DNA from: Isoetes taiwanensis
Lineage: Eukaryota > Streptophyta > Lycopodiopsida > Isoetales > Isoetaceae
Direction: 5' to 3'
Assembly (NCBI GenBank): GCA_021234155.1
Contig: JAJEKV010000035.1
Coordinates: 2,232,001 to 2,296,000 of the forward strand
Length of the DNA: 64,000 bases
The first letter of the stretch is position 1, and every line of letters begins with the position of its first letter. The notes below the pieces were generated by a model, which ran no database searches, had not been told where the DNA came from, and saw only the letters and a list, made by a program, of their open reading frames with translations. A program made the position numbers and the translations under genes. Positions 21,731 to 32,381 of the stretch are shown here, in pieces.

Positions 21731-22102
21731 TTAAGTGATTAGGGGAAGTACCTTAATTAATAACCCATAGTTATAATAAAATTTACTCTTAAGAAAAGTA
21801 GCTATTAAACCTATAGAAGCGCCTCTACTCCTTAGAAGTTTCCAAATAGTAGCTTGAACCTCCCCTTTACCCTTGTAAGGCGAATTATAAGCTAATCTCA
21901 TTTTGCCGGTAAGAGTGTCCACCGAGCGAGCGGCCCGGCGAGATCGATCCAAAGGAGCCGCGAAGATAGAGGCAAGATCGCTCGAAGAGGCCACCATCAA
22001 AGAAGCTAAGTTGTTAGGAGGACCAAACAAGTAGCTAGGAAGGTTGGAAGCTCCAGCTTGCACCGGAACGTTGAAGCACTCACGATGGGCGGCGACAAGC
22101 AA
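21731..22102 (-). CDS. unrecognised open frame, doubtful
   Basis: A 123-codon open frame inside the composite element, antisense to it. The composition is protein-like (PSYLFGPPNNLASLMVASSS) but I recognise no family. It starts at ATG 22102. It could be a fragment of another inserted sequence or chance. Confidence 0.2.
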   Translation of the reverse strand: MLVAAHRECFNVPVQAGASNLPSYLFGPPNNLASLMVASSSDLASIFAAPLDRSRRAARSVDTLTGKMRLAYNSPYKGKGEVQATIWKLLRSRGASIGLIATFLKSKFYYNYGLLIKVLPLIT

Positions 22103-22204
22103 ATTCTTGAGGCCCTGCGACCTAGGCCAGATGACGAACTTGGCAACTCAAGCTCTTCAGACGAATCGTTTCACTCATAGAGGAGCAACGACTTAGCACT
22201 TCAG

Positions 22205-22546
22205 GTGAATGATTGCAAGGCTCGGGGGAAATTGAGATCGTGGCGTCTGTTTCTGGTGGAGGAAGAGCAAGTAGCGAGAGCAACCTCTAAGAATGAGCAA
22301 CCCCCAAAGAAACAGGGGAGAGCAGGTGAAGAGCAAGTAGCAAGAGCAACTTCGACAGTAGGAGCAACCCCAACACCAGGAAGAATAGGGGAGCAAAGAA
22401 GCAAGAGGGAGCAACCTCTAAGTAACACGAGCAACCCCAAATGCGGGAAAGAAGAAGAAGGGGAGCGAGCAATCAATGCGAAAGAAAAGGAAGGAAGAGA
22501 CGCAGGCAAGGAGAGAACCACAACTAGACGAACTGGAGGAGGATGA
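22205..22546 (+). CDS. charged low-complexity ORF, possible gag remnant
   Basis: 113 codons, rich in Glu, Lys, Arg and Thr, built partly from an irregular repeat (EEQVARATS occurs twice, with GAGCAA-type DNA units). It sits where gag is expected, downstream of the PBS. Related charged frames continue to a stop near 23103. No gag core or zinc knuckle is seen, so function is unproven. Confidence 0.3.
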   Translation: MNDCKARGKLRSWRLFLVEEEQVARATSKNEQPPKKQGRAGEEQVARATSTVGATPTPGRIGEQRSKREQPLSNTSNPKCGKEEEGERAINAKEKEGRDAGKERTTTRRTGGG

Positions 22547-24401
22547 GCCCGAGGAGGAAAGACCACACCAACAAGAGGAGGGAGCAAGAGGCTAAAGAAG
22601 AAGAGGAGGAGGAGGCCGAAGAACAGACGCAGCCTATGCTCGGCAACCATATCCAATGCAGTCCAAGGAGGGCAACATCAGCGAGAAGCTACTTAAAGCT
22701 CAAGCAAGATATGGAGTACGAGAAGAAGGCAGCATGCAAGAATTATCTCCGCCAATGGATCTGACAAGGTAGCCGACCAGGGTCGAAAGGCTAGCCTCCA
22801 CCACCCCGACTCGATTCCCCGTAGAGGGTCCGCCATGGGCCAAATCCCCAGCACAGTAGAGCTGCTCAGTATATTCGGCATTGCCAACAGCGTACCAGTC
22901 TGATGATCCAGAAACTCTCTTTTCGAGTTCAATGAAGGAGTTCAAGATGGACTACGACTACTGAGACACATCAACGACGTCAGAGTCTTGCCAGGAAGCG
23001 GCCAAAGCTGAGGAGGCCAAGATCTGCACCATTCATGCCAAGAGGATGACCATTATGCTCAAGAGCATGAACCTAGAACGGAGGATTAGAAAAGATGAAA
23101 TTTAGGAATCTTTGAATAGAATTTTGAACTTGTATGTATATATGTTCCTAGAATTAAGGGTAGAAAGAAAGAGGAAAAAAAAAAAAAAACCGGCTTGAAC
23201 TAGTTAACCTAGCACAAACATCAGCTTCGGTCAATCCCTCCGCTGTCTTATCTGGCCATACGAGGACTTTTCAGTCCAAGATGGTACCCTATGTCCATGG
23301 AATACAGTAAACAACAAATACACTACTACACTCCAATCCCAACCAAGCCTTATATTCCAAAGGAATATTAAATCCAATGTAACTTGGTCTTAAGGGGGAC
23401 ATGCAACGAGACTTAGATCACAGCCAATATTAATCATGAAAAATGACAGGCTAAGATGGTCAGGAATAACCAATAGTGCATAGGATCTTTATCCGGGCTT
23501 TAATGTGTAATGTATAAGGAACCCTTTTGACACCCTATGATAACAATAAAGAAATTCCTTTATCGTTGAATAATTAACCTACCACTTTGTTTCCAATAGC
23601 ATTTGAAACATGGACTATAGCAAGTGGTCCTTTAATCCATAGATATATAAACATTAAGGCCATGATCATTACTTGTTTATAACCTTTCCAACAACATGCA
23701 ACTAGACACGTGGAGTTTACCAACTACAAACCATAGCAACCTGTCATTAATATTTTATTAAGAGGGACATTCTTTGATTAAGTATATGGCAGTCATTTCA
23801 AGAATTAAGGGAGCTTTATACACCATAGCCCAAGTGTAGCCCTCAAACTAAGAAAACAGCAGCCCATAGCTCATCCTAAGAATGAGAATATGGTACATAC
23901 AAGCCAAAGCCTGAATATAAGTATCTAATTTCAATACGAGATGTTACAGATAATAAGACCCAACTGAGTTCATAAAGACCTGTCATTAATACATTATTAA
24001 AAGATAAGTACCAAGGTTAATTTCCTGGTCACTATATAAGGGAATGGGAATGCCTTAATATATTCAACCCATGTATAACTTAAGGCCATTGTAAAAGCCC
24101 ACCCATAAAACATCTTAAGGACACATCCTTTCCTAAACCTAGCTCAGTTTATCTTGCAAATTCAGTAAACCATATTCAGGCTACTGTAGCTAATCAGAGA
24201 AAAATATATGACAATCATAATTATTAATGATCAGAAAGAAAGGAACAGATGAGAACTGCTATTTTCATTACAATTTTCATGACTACATAGAACCGTTTAA
24301 CAGAGATAAATATCTTCATAATCCACATATTCAAAAGCTCAGTTTCAGCAAAATAGAGTAAATACCCAGCCACTGTTTAAGGTGTAAACCATTAAGGAAA
24401 A

Positions 24402-24632
24402 TCAGCACTTAAAAACTGGCTTAAAGCCATCATTGAGCCAGAAAAAGTTTGTACTGCCAGCATACCATAACCAAGCTGACACCTTGTAAAGATCATTGTT
24501 GCTCAAGGAAGTTGACTCACAAAATACATAAAGAAAACAGGCCAAGTACCTTGGTTTTGATAAAAGGGAAAACTTTACTATAAAAACAACCCGGACTGTC
24601 AACTGCCCTTGCAAAGGAACATTGTCCAACAC
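24402..24632 (-). CDS. 76-codon ORF in pseudo-LTR, doubtful
   Basis: Identical or nearly so to 31834-32064 because the repeat is duplicated. That conservation is therefore no evidence of coding. No known domain. Confidence 0.15.
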   Translation of the reverse strand: MLDNVPLQGQLTVRVVFIVKFSLLSKPRYLACFLYVFCESTSLSNNDLYKVSAWLWYAGSTNFFWLNDGFKPVFKC

Positions 24633-24818
24633 GATTTAAATGCACTCATTAAGCCAGCTTCATGTGTTCAAAGCTCATGTCACAGTAATTACGCCATCTC
24701 CTAAGAACTCCTAATATCGTGCACAAAAGGAAAACATTAAGAGGAGAAGCCCGTACCTGCAGCCAATCAGTACAAAATTAGCCATAGACTGGGTAAATTT
24801 GCAAGGGCCAAAAGGTAC

Positions 24819-24852
24819 CTTAGGCTTCTCGGTTATTCACCGATCACCTAAT
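24819..24852 (-). ncRNA. conserved two-stem hairpin of PLE
   Basis: Outer stem TTAGG/CCTAA and inner stem CGGT/ACCG, with asymmetric internal loops and a GAATA apical loop on the minus strand. It is followed on the minus strand by GTACCTTTTGGCCCTTGC, also kept in the relic at about 6145-6165. The relic's inner stem is CAGT/ACTG, so pairing is kept despite change. Function unknown. Confidence 0.45.
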
Positions 24853-24950
24853 GTAATCCTTTTGCCACAATATTAAAATAAACTCAGAATCAAAAGACAA
24901 ACAACAAAGACTCAAAACAGAGCCAAATCAATAATATTTTCAGAAAAATA

Positions 24951-25370
24951 ATGATCAGAGATCTAATGAAATATTTATGGTGCCTACACAGCTATATCTT
25001 GACCATAAGCATTAAATCCAGAATGGAGGAATCCACTTTTCAGAAAGAAGACAAATAGAGATGTCAAATATAACTGTCAAAAGCCCATAGCTGATCATAG
25101 ATCTACTGTAATAGTTATGGTGCCTACACAGCTAAAACATAACCATAAGCAGTAAATCCAGAAAGGAGGAATCTAATTTTCAGAGATAAGACAAATAGAG
25201 ATGTCAAATAGAACTGTCAAAAGCCCATACATGATCAGAGATCTAATGTAATAGTTATGGTGCCTACACAGCTATAACTTAACCGTGAGCAGTAAATCCA
25301 GGATGGAGGAATCTAATTTTCAGAAAGAAGACAAACAGAGATGTCAAATAGAACTGTCAAAAGCCCATAA
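24951..25370 (-). repeat. three 140-bp tandem units in pseudo-LTR
   Basis: Units start at 24951, 25091 and 25231, each opening with tgatcaNagatctaNtg and closing with aactgtcaaaagcccata. They differ by several substitutions. The same triplet is present in the other pseudo-LTR at 32382-32801. Confidence 0.9.
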
Positions 25371-25499
25371 TATTTGCACTAGCAAATAAATACCTTTAGC
25401 CAACCAGCAATATTTAAGCCACAAGGCAGCCAAGAGTAGATAACAAAGCAAATTTCCTTGGATGTATAGGTCTACAGATCACTTGTTCATACGAACTAA

Positions 25500-25958
25500 T
25501 TAAGTCAGTACCTGATTATCTTCAATATCTGATTCATGATCATCCATGTATTGTGTTTCAGGAACAAAATATGAAGTATCTCCATAGCTTTGTCTATGAG
25601 AGCCCTGAAAGCGCCTATTTTGTTGCTGGCCTCCATAGCTAAGCTTGCCTCTCTTGTTAAATCCATCCATGCCTAACTTATTGCCTTTCAGATCAATATC
25701 TTGCATACAAAATGCAATTTCCCTGTCCAAAACTAATTCATTGAGGCGCTGCTTGGCTGCATTGGAGATGGGAAGGTCATCTTCAAGAATGAGCTCCCAC
25801 GAATCCATTAATCTTATTGCCAGGTTATCACAGATATGGTATCCGCCCCACATGAATACAATTCGCAATTCAAAGCATACAGCACATACCTCGAAACTAC
25901 AACTCGAGGTAGGGCAGCGATCTGCTACTTCGGCGCTTAAAGGCCGGGGAGGTTTCAA
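25500..25958 (-). CDS. pseudo-LTR open frame, probable exon(s)
   Basis: 152 open codons without a convincing ATG (first codon TTG). Charged C-terminal half (LNELVLDREIAFCMQDIDLK, then GGQQQNRRFQGSHRQ). The frame contains a donor-like GAG|GTATGT at 25890 and ends beside CAG|GTACTG at 25512, so the true exons are probably shorter and separated by a small intron. Copy at 32931-33389. No recognised domain. It may encode an N-terminal leader joined to ORF1 or the RT by splicing. Confidence 0.35.
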   Translation of the reverse strand: MKPPRPLSAEVADRCPTSSCSFEVCAVCFELRIVFMWGGYHICDNLAIRLMDSWELILEDDLPISNAAKQRLNELVLDREIAFCMQDIDLKGNKLGMDGFNKRGKLSYGGQQQNRRFQGSHRQSYGDTSYFVPETQYMDDHESDIEDNQVLT

Positions 25959-26489
25959 GAAAGCATGATATTTGGAAAATCTTTCAAGTCCACAACCCTA
26001 TCTACAGGTCGAAAATAGCCAAGAGGCATTTCTGAGGTTTAAAATAATAACCCAATATTACAAGTCTACACCTATACTTCTACAAGGGTAAAACTGCTGG
26101 CCATAGTGTAAAAGGTAAGACCATTACTATGAAAATTCACATACCTTATATTCTTAAGCCAGTTTAACTTGCAAGACTATGGGAATAAGAATAAGCCCAG
26201 AGTTCCATTGGAAAATACGTTAGCCAGATTAAGAAGCCCCCAACTTCAATGTATCAACCATGTCTTAATGAGATGTTTTACTAGTCCCATTATGGCTTAC
26301 CAAGCACACTTAATAGAAAAAAAACCCTACCTCCAACCGTAGAGTGGGGCAGAATCAAGCATCCTGAATAGATATATGAAATAGGGGTGACATGCCCCTA
26401 CTCAAAGCAGGAGCCATGCCACACCCTATACGTGCCAAACACGAATTTGAGAAACAAGAAAAATAGATAAGATGGCTCATACCTCGGAA

Positions 26490-28580
26490 TTAGAAGTATT
26501 TGTCAATGGCGTCTATAACTTCACAGGAGTCAAACTTCATTCCAGGAAAGTTATTGTCCCTGATGTACTTTATCACTCTTCTCTTAAGACTGCAACAGTC
26601 AAAGTTCTTGTTTATAAAAATGTGTATAAGTTCGATAATATCCCTTGCTGCCCCAGTATGGCAGGAATTGATATACAGGCAAGGTAAAACTTGTGATAGA
26701 ATTACATTCCTTGATTGATGATATGGTCTACACCCATCCGCATGAATAAATTTGATGGATACAAAAGGAAGGCTATCTCTTTTGTCATATCTGACGGTTC
26801 TGTATACCCCATGTGATCTGTTTACTATCTCTATAGTTAAATTGAGAAAGTTAGCAGCCTGTCCAAAGGTTTGATTCAGGGGGCCATTGTTGGCAAAACT
26901 AGTTTCCTCCTTGATACCAAGTTTATCCAAGTCATAAATATGCAAAGGCTGCTCTTTTAAGACTGGACCTTTACCTAAAAATTCCCTGACCCTAGGGCAG
27001 TTAATGGCAAGCAAATCATCCATGTATCGAAATACATATCTGAACATCTTAATAATGTCAAATTTACCTTGCACAGCCAGCTTCTTAATAAACGAAAGCT
27101 CGAACCAGGCGAGGTAGAGATTACACCATCCAGGACTGCAGGGGAAACCCATTGGTATACCGCTAGCTTGTCTCCATGTACTTTTCCCAATTGCAATATA
27201 ACAGTTAGATAATAGCCAAATGTTGATATCAACAAACTTTTGTTGATTGATATGCTGCCAGCATTTGCTGTTGGGAGTGAATTTGAACCATTTAATTTTA
27301 TAACCAGCTTCACCACATTTCTTGATCCATAACTCGTGCTTATGGTGTTCCATTTTTTTATATTTCCATGCAGCGTCTATTACTTTCTTCATAGTACAGC
27401 AAATGCCAGACTCACCGTTCAAGGGAATAGTTTCATAACATTTAGTAATGTCCGCAACAAATACATCCTGAATAGTGTTAGGAAGGTTTAGAGTGACATC
27501 ATATATAGACCCTACCACCCAGCAAAGGTTTAAAGGACCTGGCATTTGCATGCATATGCTTCCACAGAGGAACTTAGCTACTTCAGGCCACAGTGTTAAG
27601 ATTTCATTCAGGACTGCTGTAACAACAAGGGAAATTTCAGTATATACTGTGTTATGAGCATTTGTGATCCATCTGTAGTCCATTTTATGGGCTTTGAATA
27701 TTCCAAGAAAATATGGAAATTTTACTGAATTAATATCAGAACTTAAACAGATATTATTAACAAGACCACTGATGTCATTCTGTAAGTTTTCCATAACCTG
27801 AGTCGAGGTAAGATTACTGGCCACAAAATCAGTACTGTTAATTCTTTTCAGAGCCATTTCCTTTATGTACATAGGGCATATAAAGCAAGGATTATTAGCT
27901 GCTTTATCCACACCAGAAATGTAAAGATTGTCCACTAGCCATTTAAGGTTACTAGTGACATTCTTATCGCTGAAGGGGAATTTCCTTGTGCCATCCATAT
28001 TAATGGCCAGATGAACCCTACTTATAGTCAGCTCCCAAACTTTATCTTTGACCTTAACTTTATCCTCGTTAGAAACCTGTAAGCATATGTAGAAGTGCAG
28101 CTCAAACACCTTGTCACAAGCTCTCCAAATATCATTTTTCAGATCCTCAATAATCAGAACTTTGTCCGGAATATGGTTTAGACCCTTATTAAACATGTTC
28201 CTGAGTTCCTTATTCCTGATAATGTTAAGACACGTTGTACGAACATGTCCTATACTTGGGTCAATGAAGTTCCTAAGATTAGGATTACTGCAAGGACATT
28301 TAGCATTCTTGTCCGAAGCGAAAATAGAAGAGGGCTTATAGCAAATATCACTCAGGTTTTCCGTATACTCCCAAGAGAACATGGATTCATCCATGATGAC
28401 TTGTCCTAATTCCCCCAAGCAATCAATAAGAGCCTGTTGGAAAATTTTGGGCAGACATATCGTATCCAGTATCTTAGAGGAGAACATGATATGTATGATT
28501 TTCCTCTTATTTTTAGGGCCATCATCGGTCAAATGTACCCTGCCAAGACAGTCCTTATGTAATCTTCTAGAGGTCTGCAC
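26490..28580 (-). CDS. Penelope-type reverse transcriptase
   Basis: 696 codons open from a GTG, with no early ATG. The frame begins at a likely splice acceptor (TTTCTGTGCAG|ACC, intron end 28575), so the protein start lies in an upstream exon. Residues 95-140 carry a CPC motif and IDPSIGHVRTTCLNIIRNKELR, a block of the kind seen upstream of RT in Penelope-like proteins. RT motifs: KAHKMDYRWI (about 296-305), motif A VADITKCYETIP (Asp 377), motif B GIPMGFPCSPGWCNLYL (about 474-490), motif C RYMDDLL (Asp 521-522). A thumb-like region (YDKRDSLPFVSIKF onward) follows. It stops about 20 residues later with no GIY-YIG nuclease. A donor-like GAG|GTATGA (exon end 26483) lies just after the stop. Expected role: target-primed copying of the element's RNA in the nucleus. 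Confidence 0.85.
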   Translation of the reverse strand: MQTSRRLHKDCLGRVHLTDDGPKNKRKIIHIMFSSKILDTICLPKIFQQALIDCLGELGQVIMDESMFSWEYTENLSDICYKPSSIFASDKNAKCPCSNPNLRNFIDPSIGHVRTTCLNIIRNKELRNMFNKGLNHIPDKVLIIEDLKNDIWRACDKVFELHFYICLQVSNEDKVKVKDKVWELTISRVHLAINMDGTRKFPFSDKNVTSNLKWLVDNLYISGVDKAANNPCFICPMYIKEMALKRINSTDFVASNLTSTQVMENLQNDISGLVNNICLSSDINSVKFPYFLGIFKAHKMDYRWITNAHNTVYTEISLVVTAVLNEILTLWPEVAKFLCGSICMQMPGPLNLCWVVGSIYDVTLNLPNTIQDVFVADITKCYETIPLNGESGICCTMKKVIDAAWKYKKMEHHKHELWIKKCGEAGYKIKWFKFTPNSKCWQHINQQKFVDINIWLLSNCYIAIGKSTWRQASGIPMGFPCSPGWCNLYLAWFELSFIKKLAVQGKFDIIKMFRYVFRYMDDLLAINCPRVREFLGKGPVLKEQPLHIYDLDKLGIKEETSFANNGPLNQTFGQAANFLNLTIEIVNRSHGVYRTVRYDKRDSLPFVSIKFIHADGCRPYHQSRNVILSQVLPCLYINSCHTGAARDIIELIHIFINKNFDCCSLKRRVIKYIRDNNFPGMKFDSCEVIDAIDKYF

Positions 28581-28862
28581 AGAAATACCATATTACACCA
28601 AATAAGGAAACACAAAGATACCACTAGAATACTGTACCCAGCACTCATATAAGGGTTAATTGAGCTGGCATGTTAGGGAAGCCGAGTGGCATTAATGGCA
28701 CACTAGCCATAAAAAGGTATGTCCAGGAGATAACTCCCATGTATAAAGTAATATTTTCAACTTAAGTAATATTTTAAGTACAAAAATTGACCCAACGAGG
28801 ACCATTCACTACGGACCATACAGTTATAATTAATATAAATGCTCCAGATATTACAGACATAC
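28575..28862 (-). other. probable 288-bp intron between PLE ORFs
   Basis: On the minus strand the donor AAG|GTATGT follows ORF1's TAATAA stops by one base, and the acceptor TTTCTGTGCAG opens the RT frame exactly. Joining these two sites gives the RT exon no upstream open frame from ORF1. RT may instead be spliced from a pseudo-LTR exon, skipping ORF1. Confidence 0.5.
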
Positions 28863-28866
28863 CTTA

Positions 28867-30474
28867 TTACTTGCTGAACTTCAGAGATTGTACTACTGTA
28901 TCATCCTTAGATATGTTTCGATCCGCTTGAAGCTTAGTGACAGAGTTATCCAGGCTCCCAGGTGCCATAATTTTCTTTACAGAACAGCTCTCAGAGTTTG
29001 CATTGGCCTCTTGAGCAGGAGTCAACATCATCCTTGGGGGAGCACTTATTCTGCTTTGAACACTGGCTGAAGGGGAATCAGACAGCTGTTTTTTTCGAAC
29101 CACACCTTTGCCCTTAGGGCCATTCACTCTTTTAAGGAAGGACACTGGCTTAATGGTTTTTTCACAAATATCCACTAACTTACATCTGGGGAAGTCCAAT
29201 TTAAGGTCTGCAAGAGGATCAGATGCCATTTTCATGGTCATATCAATTAGAATTCTCCTTACTTCCAAGTAGGAAATAACAGCGAGCACACTGGTCTTAA
29301 GGGTAGTTTTCAGGCAGTTTCTTATGGATACCATCTGCCCAGCTACAGACATATCAGGGTAAAGAGTATGAAGGTTATTCAGCATGTACCAGACCGCATG
29401 ATCAACCCATGTCATGTTGTCCTTGCAGGCAGAGTTATCCGGAATGTTGCCCTTAGGCTCACAAGGGCACTTAAAATAAGGACAGAGTGTACGCCAAATG
29501 CGTTTGACATAGAAATCATCACGTGTGATAGAGGGGTACGCCATATGACCTTTTTGGCTTATAAAAATGCAATCACTAGCAGAGAACTGTTTATCAAAAA
29601 ACTTATTATCAATGCAGAGTTTAACTTTGAGACGGTTCACGTATTTATCCATTCTGTGTGCAGCCTGTTTGGCTTCCTCTACTTGCTCCAATGAAACTGA
29701 ACCCAGAATCATCCAAGCTTCAAGTGATATGGGTGCAACAGCTCCAAAGTTTTTGGACCTCCAAATGCCCTGATTATATAAAGCTCCATGGCTCTCCACA
29801 TGCCTGGCTGGAATAATTGGGAACTTAATGCAATTAGCAAGATTAAAAGCAAATTCATTACCCTCCGTATTGATATTTCCACTTTTTGCCATGATTGCTG
29901 CTTTATCTTGGTCTGACAGAAGGATTTCTCCAAAGGGATCATCATCAGCACTAAGCATTTTACAGCTGTCCATACTTTCAGTTTGCACAATGTTGTCAGC
30001 TCCCTTAGATGGTATCCTGATATTGTTGGCATTGTTGAGGGCCGTAATTCCTTTCATAAAATCAGATCTAGCTATATCATCTTCGAGTGTCCAGTCACCT
30101 ATTTGAGTAGGTAATTTCTCATATAGGGCATCCACAACGTTGTTAACCTCATCCCAGTCATTCTTAGTGCTATTGAGCCTCGGGATCAGTTTCAGCCAGT
30201 TGCTAAAACCCAAATGACTCACAAGTGAATATCCATTGGGGTCTTTAGTGGCTTCCTTCTCCAGAATTCTCTGATGAATTTTGTCATTCTTAATGCAGCA
30301 TAATAAAGTTTGTACTGCATTGTTTGGACATTCAATATTATTCTTATCATATCCCCAGCTTACAAGTTCAGAGTTCCAAGTCGGGATCACTATCTTGAAC
30401 TCAGTAACTTCTTGAATTTCATATTCAGCCTGCAACAGTACATCCAAATATGAGAAACCATGTACTTGATGCAT
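28867..30474 (-). CDS. PLE ORF1, unknown function
   Basis: 535 codons from ATG 30474. A strong acceptor (TACTGTTGCAG|GCTG, intron end 30430) lies inside the frame, so the exon probably starts at residue 16 (AEYEIQEVTEFKIV). The middle has a Cys cluster, CPYFKCPCEPKGN, followed by ACKDNMTWVDHAVWYMLNN. The C-terminal fifth is basic and Ser-rich (GPKGKGVVRKKQ), as in nucleic-acid-binding tails. No catalytic domain is recognised. It ends in tandem TAA TAA next to a donor site. Some Penelope-like elements have an extra ORF upstream of RT, and this one may be an RNA-binding partner. Confidence 0.65.
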   Translation of the reverse strand: MHQVHGFSYLDVLLQAEYEIQEVTEFKIVIPTWNSELVSWGYDKNNIECPNNAVQTLLCCIKNDKIHQRILEKEATKDPNGYSLVSHLGFSNWLKLIPRLNSTKNDWDEVNNVVDALYEKLPTQIGDWTLEDDIARSDFMKGITALNNANNIRIPSKGADNIVQTESMDSCKMLSADDDPFGEILLSDQDKAAIMAKSGNINTEGNEFAFNLANCIKFPIIPARHVESHGALYNQGIWRSKNFGAVAPISLEAWMILGSVSLEQVEEAKQAAHRMDKYVNRLKVKLCIDNKFFDKQFSASDCIFISQKGHMAYPSITRDDFYVKRIWRTLCPYFKCPCEPKGNIPDNSACKDNMTWVDHAVWYMLNNLHTLYPDMSVAGQMVSIRNCLKTTLKTSVLAVISYLEVRRILIDMTMKMASDPLADLKLDFPRCKLVDICEKTIKPVSFLKRVNGPKGKGVVRKKQLSDSPSASVQSRISAPPRMMLTPAQEANANSESCSVKKIMAPGSLDNSVTKLQADRNISKDDTVVQSLKFSK

Positions 30475-31833
30475 TAGTCAGAATAAATAGGTAGCACACT
30501 ATGCCATTACATATACGCAGTCATAAGTCATAAGGACAAAACATAATCATAGGCAAAAACTTTATCCAAGGAAATAAGGCAGCACAGGTAAGACCAATGC
30601 ACAGAAGTATCATAAAAAAACCGGCTTGAACTAGTTAACCTAGCACAAACATCAGCTTCGGTCAATCCCTCCGCTGTCTTATCTGGCCATACGAGGACTT
30701 TTCAGTCCAAGATGGTACCCTATGTCCATGGAATACAGTAAACAACAAATACACTACTACACTCCAATCCCAACCAAGCCTTATATTCCAAAGGAATATT
30801 AAATCCAATGTAACTTGGTCTTAAGGGGGACATGCAACGAGACTTAGATCACAGCCAATATTAATCATGAAAAATGACAGGCTAAGATGGTCAGGAATAA
30901 CCAATAGTGCATAGGATCTTTATCCGGGCTTTAATGTGTAATGTATAAGGAACCCTTTTGACACCCTATGATAACAATAAAGAAATTCCTTTATCGTTCA
31001 GAATAATTAACCTACCACTGTTTCCAATAGCAGTTCGAAACATGGACTATAGCAAGTGGTCCTTTAATCCATAGATATATAAACATTAAGGCCATGATCA
31101 TTACTTGTTTATAACCTTTCCAACAACATGCAACTAGACACGTGGAGTTTACCAACTACAAACCATAGCAACCTGTCATTAATATTTTATTAAGAGGGAC
31201 ATTCTTTGATTAAGTATATGGCAGTCATTTCAAGAATTAAGGGAGCTTTATACACCATAGCCCAAGTGTAGCCCTCAAACTAAGAAAACAGCAGCCCATA
31301 GCTCATCCTAAGAATGAGAATATGGTACATACAAGCCAAAGCCTGAATATAAGTATCTAATTTCAATACGAGATGTTACAGATAATAAGACCCAACTGAG
31401 TTCATAAAGACCTGTCATTAATACATTATTAAAAGATAAGTACCAAGGTTAATTTCCTGGTCACTATATAAGGGAATGGGAATGCCTTAATATATTCAAC
31501 CCATGTATAACTTAAGGCCATTGTAAAAGCCCACCCATAAAACATCTTAAGGACACATCCTTTCCTAAACCTAGCTCAGTTTATCTTGCAAATTCAGTAA
31601 ACCATATTCAGGCTACTGTAGCTAATCAGAGAAAAATATATGACAATCATAATTATTAATGATCAGAAAGAAAGGAACAGATGAGAACTGCTATTTTCAT
31701 TACAATTTTCATGACTACATAGAACCGTTTAACAGAGATAAATATCTTCATAATCCACATATTCAAAAGCTCAGTTTCAGCAAAATAGAGTAAATACCCA
31801 GCCACTGTTTAAGGTGTAAACCATTAAGGAAAA

Positions 31834-32064
31834 TCAGCACTTAAAAACTGGCTTAAAGCCATCATTGAGCCAGAAAAAGTTTGTACTGCCAGCATACCAT
31901 AACCAAGCTGACACCTTGTAAAGATCATTGTTGCTCAAGGAAGTTGACTCACAAAATACATAAAGAAAACAGGCCAAGTACCTTGGTTTAGATAAAAGGG
32001 AAAACTTTACTATAAAAACAACCCGGACTGTCAACTGCCCTTGCAAAGGAACATTGTCCAACAC
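31834..32064 (-). CDS. second copy of 76-codon pseudo-LTR ORF, doubtful
   Basis: Direct-repeat counterpart of 24402-24632. It has the same length and no known domain. Confidence 0.15.
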   Translation of the reverse strand: MLDNVPLQGQLTVRVVFIVKFSLLSKPRYLACFLYVFCESTSLSNNDLYKVSAWLWYAGSTNFFWLNDGFKPVFKC

Positions 32065-32248
32065 GATTTAAATGCACTCATTAAGCCAGCTTCATGTGTT
32101 CAAAGCTCATGTCACAGTAATTACGCCATCTCCTAAGAACTCCTAATATCGTGCACAAAAGGAAAACATTAAGAGGAGAAGCCCGCACTGCGACCAATCA
32201 GTACAAAATTAGCCATAGACTGGGTAAATTTGCAAGGGCCAAAAGGTA

Positions 32249-32282
32249 CCTTAGGCTTCTCGGTTATTCACCGATCACCTAA
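32249..32282 (-). ncRNA. conserved PLE hairpin, upstream pseudo-LTR
   Basis: Same stems and loops as 24819-24852, with no change in either stem. Confidence 0.45.
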
Positions 32283-32381
32283 TGTAATCCTTTTGCCACA
32301 ATATTAAAATAAACTCAGAATCAAAAGACAAACAACAAAGACTCAAAACAGAGCCAAATCAATAATATTTTCCGAAAAATA

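Larger units (their letters stand above)
23190..26316 (-). repeat. PLE downstream pseudo-LTR
   Basis: About 3.13 kb, repeated at 30620-33731, where a deletion of about 17 bp near 33480 is the largest difference. It contains several donor-like sites on the minus strand, with exon ends at 26145 (AAG|GTATGT), 25890 (GAG|GTATGT), 25512 (CAG|GTACTG), 25394 (AAG|GTATTT) and 24757 (CAG|GTACGG). Transcribed leader exons may therefore lie in the repeat. Confidence 0.85.

Noticed and set aside
24819-24852. Hammerhead ribozyme in the PLE pseudo-LTR
   Set aside because: The CUGANGA and GAAA core elements are not in the required places. I keep it as an unassigned hairpin.
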